Source: Phycisphaerae bacterium
Lineage (GTDB): Bacteria > Planctomycetota > Phycisphaerae > Sedimentisphaerales > Anaerobacaceae
Assembly (NCBI GenBank): GCA_017993835.1
Contig: JAGOLX010000018.1
Span: 1-64,000, forward strand
Reading direction: 5' to 3'
DNA: 64,000 nucleotides
Positions 63,217 to 64,000 of this stretch are shown here, in pieces (positions within the stretch are counted from its first letter, which is position 1; each line of letters opens with the position of its first letter). Below the pieces are notes generated by a model that saw only the letters and a program-made list of their open reading frames with translations, was not told where the DNA came from and did not search any database. The translations under genes and the position numbers were made by a program.

Positions 63217-63445
63217 CGGGGACCGTAAACCTCGCCAGCGATCTGCGTACAAGATCAGGGCAGATCACCACTCACGCCAAGGCCTGCAGCAAATGGGCCG
63301 TTGTGAAGAACCAATGTGAAGTCAGGCACCGGGGTCTCCTGCAAGGGTCTTCCCCCTGCCGCGTCGTTGTCTCAACTGTGCTCACAGTCCGCGAAGATGC
63401 CCCTGGTGCCATCTCGTCTCTCGTGGCATCATTCAACAGGATAAT

Positions 63446-63454
63446 ACTCATAGT
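63446..63454. promoter_or_regulatory. Candidate C-protein operator half-site
   Basis: ACTCATAGT, a perfect inverted repeat (ACT-cat-AGT), 41 bases before the XRE gene. Restriction-modification controller proteins recognise ACTnnnAGT-type boxes. Only one good half-site is visible, and the following bases resemble a phrase repeat, so this is a weak call. Confidence 0.35.
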
Positions 63455-63494
63455 CTCTGTCCATCTGCGGCCATGTCTCCGATACTCACGCTCA

Positions 63495-63728
63495 ATGCGA
63501 AGTGTTCAGGAACAATTTGGAGCGCGGGTACGCAACCTCCGCAAGGGGCGGGGCTGGACCCAGGAACAGTTGGCGGAAGCTGCGGGGCGGCACTGGACCT
63601 ACATCGGTGGCATTGAGCGAGGCGAAAGAAATGTCACACTACAGGTTGTGGCAGACATAGCTCAGGCACTGGACGTGGAAATCAGGGATCTGTTTTGTGA
63701 ATTCGGTACCACAAGGACCAAGAGGTAG
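63495..63728 (+). CDS. XRE-family HTH regulator, restriction controller (C-protein) type
   Basis: A 77-residue helix-turn-helix protein: FGARVRNLRKGRGWTQEQLA, AAGRHWTYIGGIERGERNVT and LQVVADIAQALDVEIRDLF, the size and pattern of C proteins, which time expression of type II restriction-modification genes. The next gene begins inside its last codons in another frame, so both are on one message. The first part of that gene looks like a nuclease, supporting the controller assignment. Confidence 0.78.
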   Translation: MRSVQEQFGARVRNLRKGRGWTQEQLAEAAGRHWTYIGGIERGERNVTLQVVADIAQALDVEIRDLFCEFGTTRTKR

Positions 63729-64000
63729 TATTGGACATCCGCTGGAGGAGTTGCTCAATGCTCCGGCAAAGGACATCCTCGACGCGATCAACAGCGGATT
63801 CCGCGCCCAAGTCGATGTCAAAGGGAAGCTTGCCGAGCTCTACTTGTGTCGCAGGTTGGAGGCCTTGCAGAAACAGGCTATCATATCCGAACTGCGATGG
63901 AGCGATAAGGACGGTGAACCGGACTTCTTCCTGTCCTACAAGAAACGGCACTTGACCATTCAATGCAAGAATGTCAGGAGCGGCAAGGAACGATGCAGGG
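63697..64000 (+). CDS. Restriction-endonuclease-like protein, truncated by window edge
   Basis: An open frame that runs past the end of the window. It can start at GTG 63697, after AGGGA, overlapping the XRE gene by 32 bases. The visible 101 residues include HPLEELLNAPAKDILDAINS, AELYLCRRLEALQKQAIISE and the likely active site GEPDFFLSYKKRHLTIQCKN, where Asp and the later Q-x-K match PD-(D/E)xK nucleases with Gln in the third position (Mrr-like). It is probably the endonuclease of a type II system whose methyltransferase lies beyond the window. The competing frame from 63731 looks like a shadow. Confidence 0.6.
   Translation, partial: MNSVPQGPRGSIGHPLEELLNAPAKDILDAINSGFRAQVDVKGKLAELYLCRRLEALQKQAIISELRWSDKDGEPDFFLSYKKRHLTIQCKNVRSGKERCR

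Noticed and set aside
63731-63955. ATG-like frame after the XRE gene (74 residues)
   Set aside because: Ser/Arg-rich shadow; the frame opening at GTG 63697 shows a nuclease-like sequence and continues past the window.

Overview
The window is one stretch of a GC-rich bacterial chromosome. The best fit is a Planctomycetota member, probably of the Phycisphaerae/Sedimentisphaerales type. The support is its large secreted proteins with dockerin-like D-x-D-x-D-G repeats, PA14, FG-GAP and BNR-repeat proteins, a Tat-exported sulfatase, a GH172 (DUF2961) enzyme, a PhoPQ-activated-type hydrolase, and intergenic DNA full of short palindromic repeats. This placement rests on gene content only. No rRNA, tRNA or CRISPR array was found.

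Layout. 1-11.3 kb: a repeat-laden left edge, a KDG-type sugar kinase, a beta-lactamase-fold esterase, a PA14-containing secreted protein, a three-module GT2-GtrA-GT39 membrane glycosyltransferase, and two tandem DUF4056-like lipoproteins. 11.7-17.6 kb: a beta-helix/dockerin protein, the archease-RtcB RNA ligase pair separated by inverted copies of a MITE-like repeat, and an unrecognised TIM-barrel-like protein. 17.7-28.2 kb (minus strand): a long co-directional block that reads nusA, infB, rbfA, a degenerate HhH-GPD protein, hisG, a SurA/PpiC-type chaperone, lptF-like and lptG-like. It joins translation and transcription factors to outer-membrane LPS transport. 28.8-39.5 kb: dapB, a zinc-phospholipase-like protein, small lipoprotein, PIN/antitoxin-like pair, nucleotidyltransferase-head and HEAT proteins, PQQ sugar dehydrogenase, sulfatase, and another dockerin protein. 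39.7-46.5 kb: an accessory patch with an HNH-AP2 gene, a 21-repeat FG-GAP protein, a REP-associated tyrosine transposase (RAYT) bracketed by inverted REP palindromes, an MNT-type nucleotidyltransferase pair and a GNAT acetyltransferase. 46.8-51.0 kb (minus): two tandem acetolactate synthase large subunits plus one small subunit. 51.5-55.3 kb: a large single-chain restriction-modification enzyme. 55.6-61.1 kb (minus): secreted carbohydrate-related enzymes. 61.2-64 kb: a ~297-bp palindromic MITE, a BchE-like B12/radical-SAM protein, and an XRE controller gene overlapping a restriction-endonuclease-like gene cut by the window edge.

The features most worth pursuing are the REP/RAYT network (at least ten REP copies around one transposase), the 24-bp-TIR MITE, the BchE homologue without any other pigment gene, the catalytically emptied HhH-GPD protein inside a core operon, and a terminator-like hairpin in the nusA leader. 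Start sites were chosen from Shine-Dalgarno spacing, signal peptides and family N-termini. All functional calls come from reading motifs, not from database searches.
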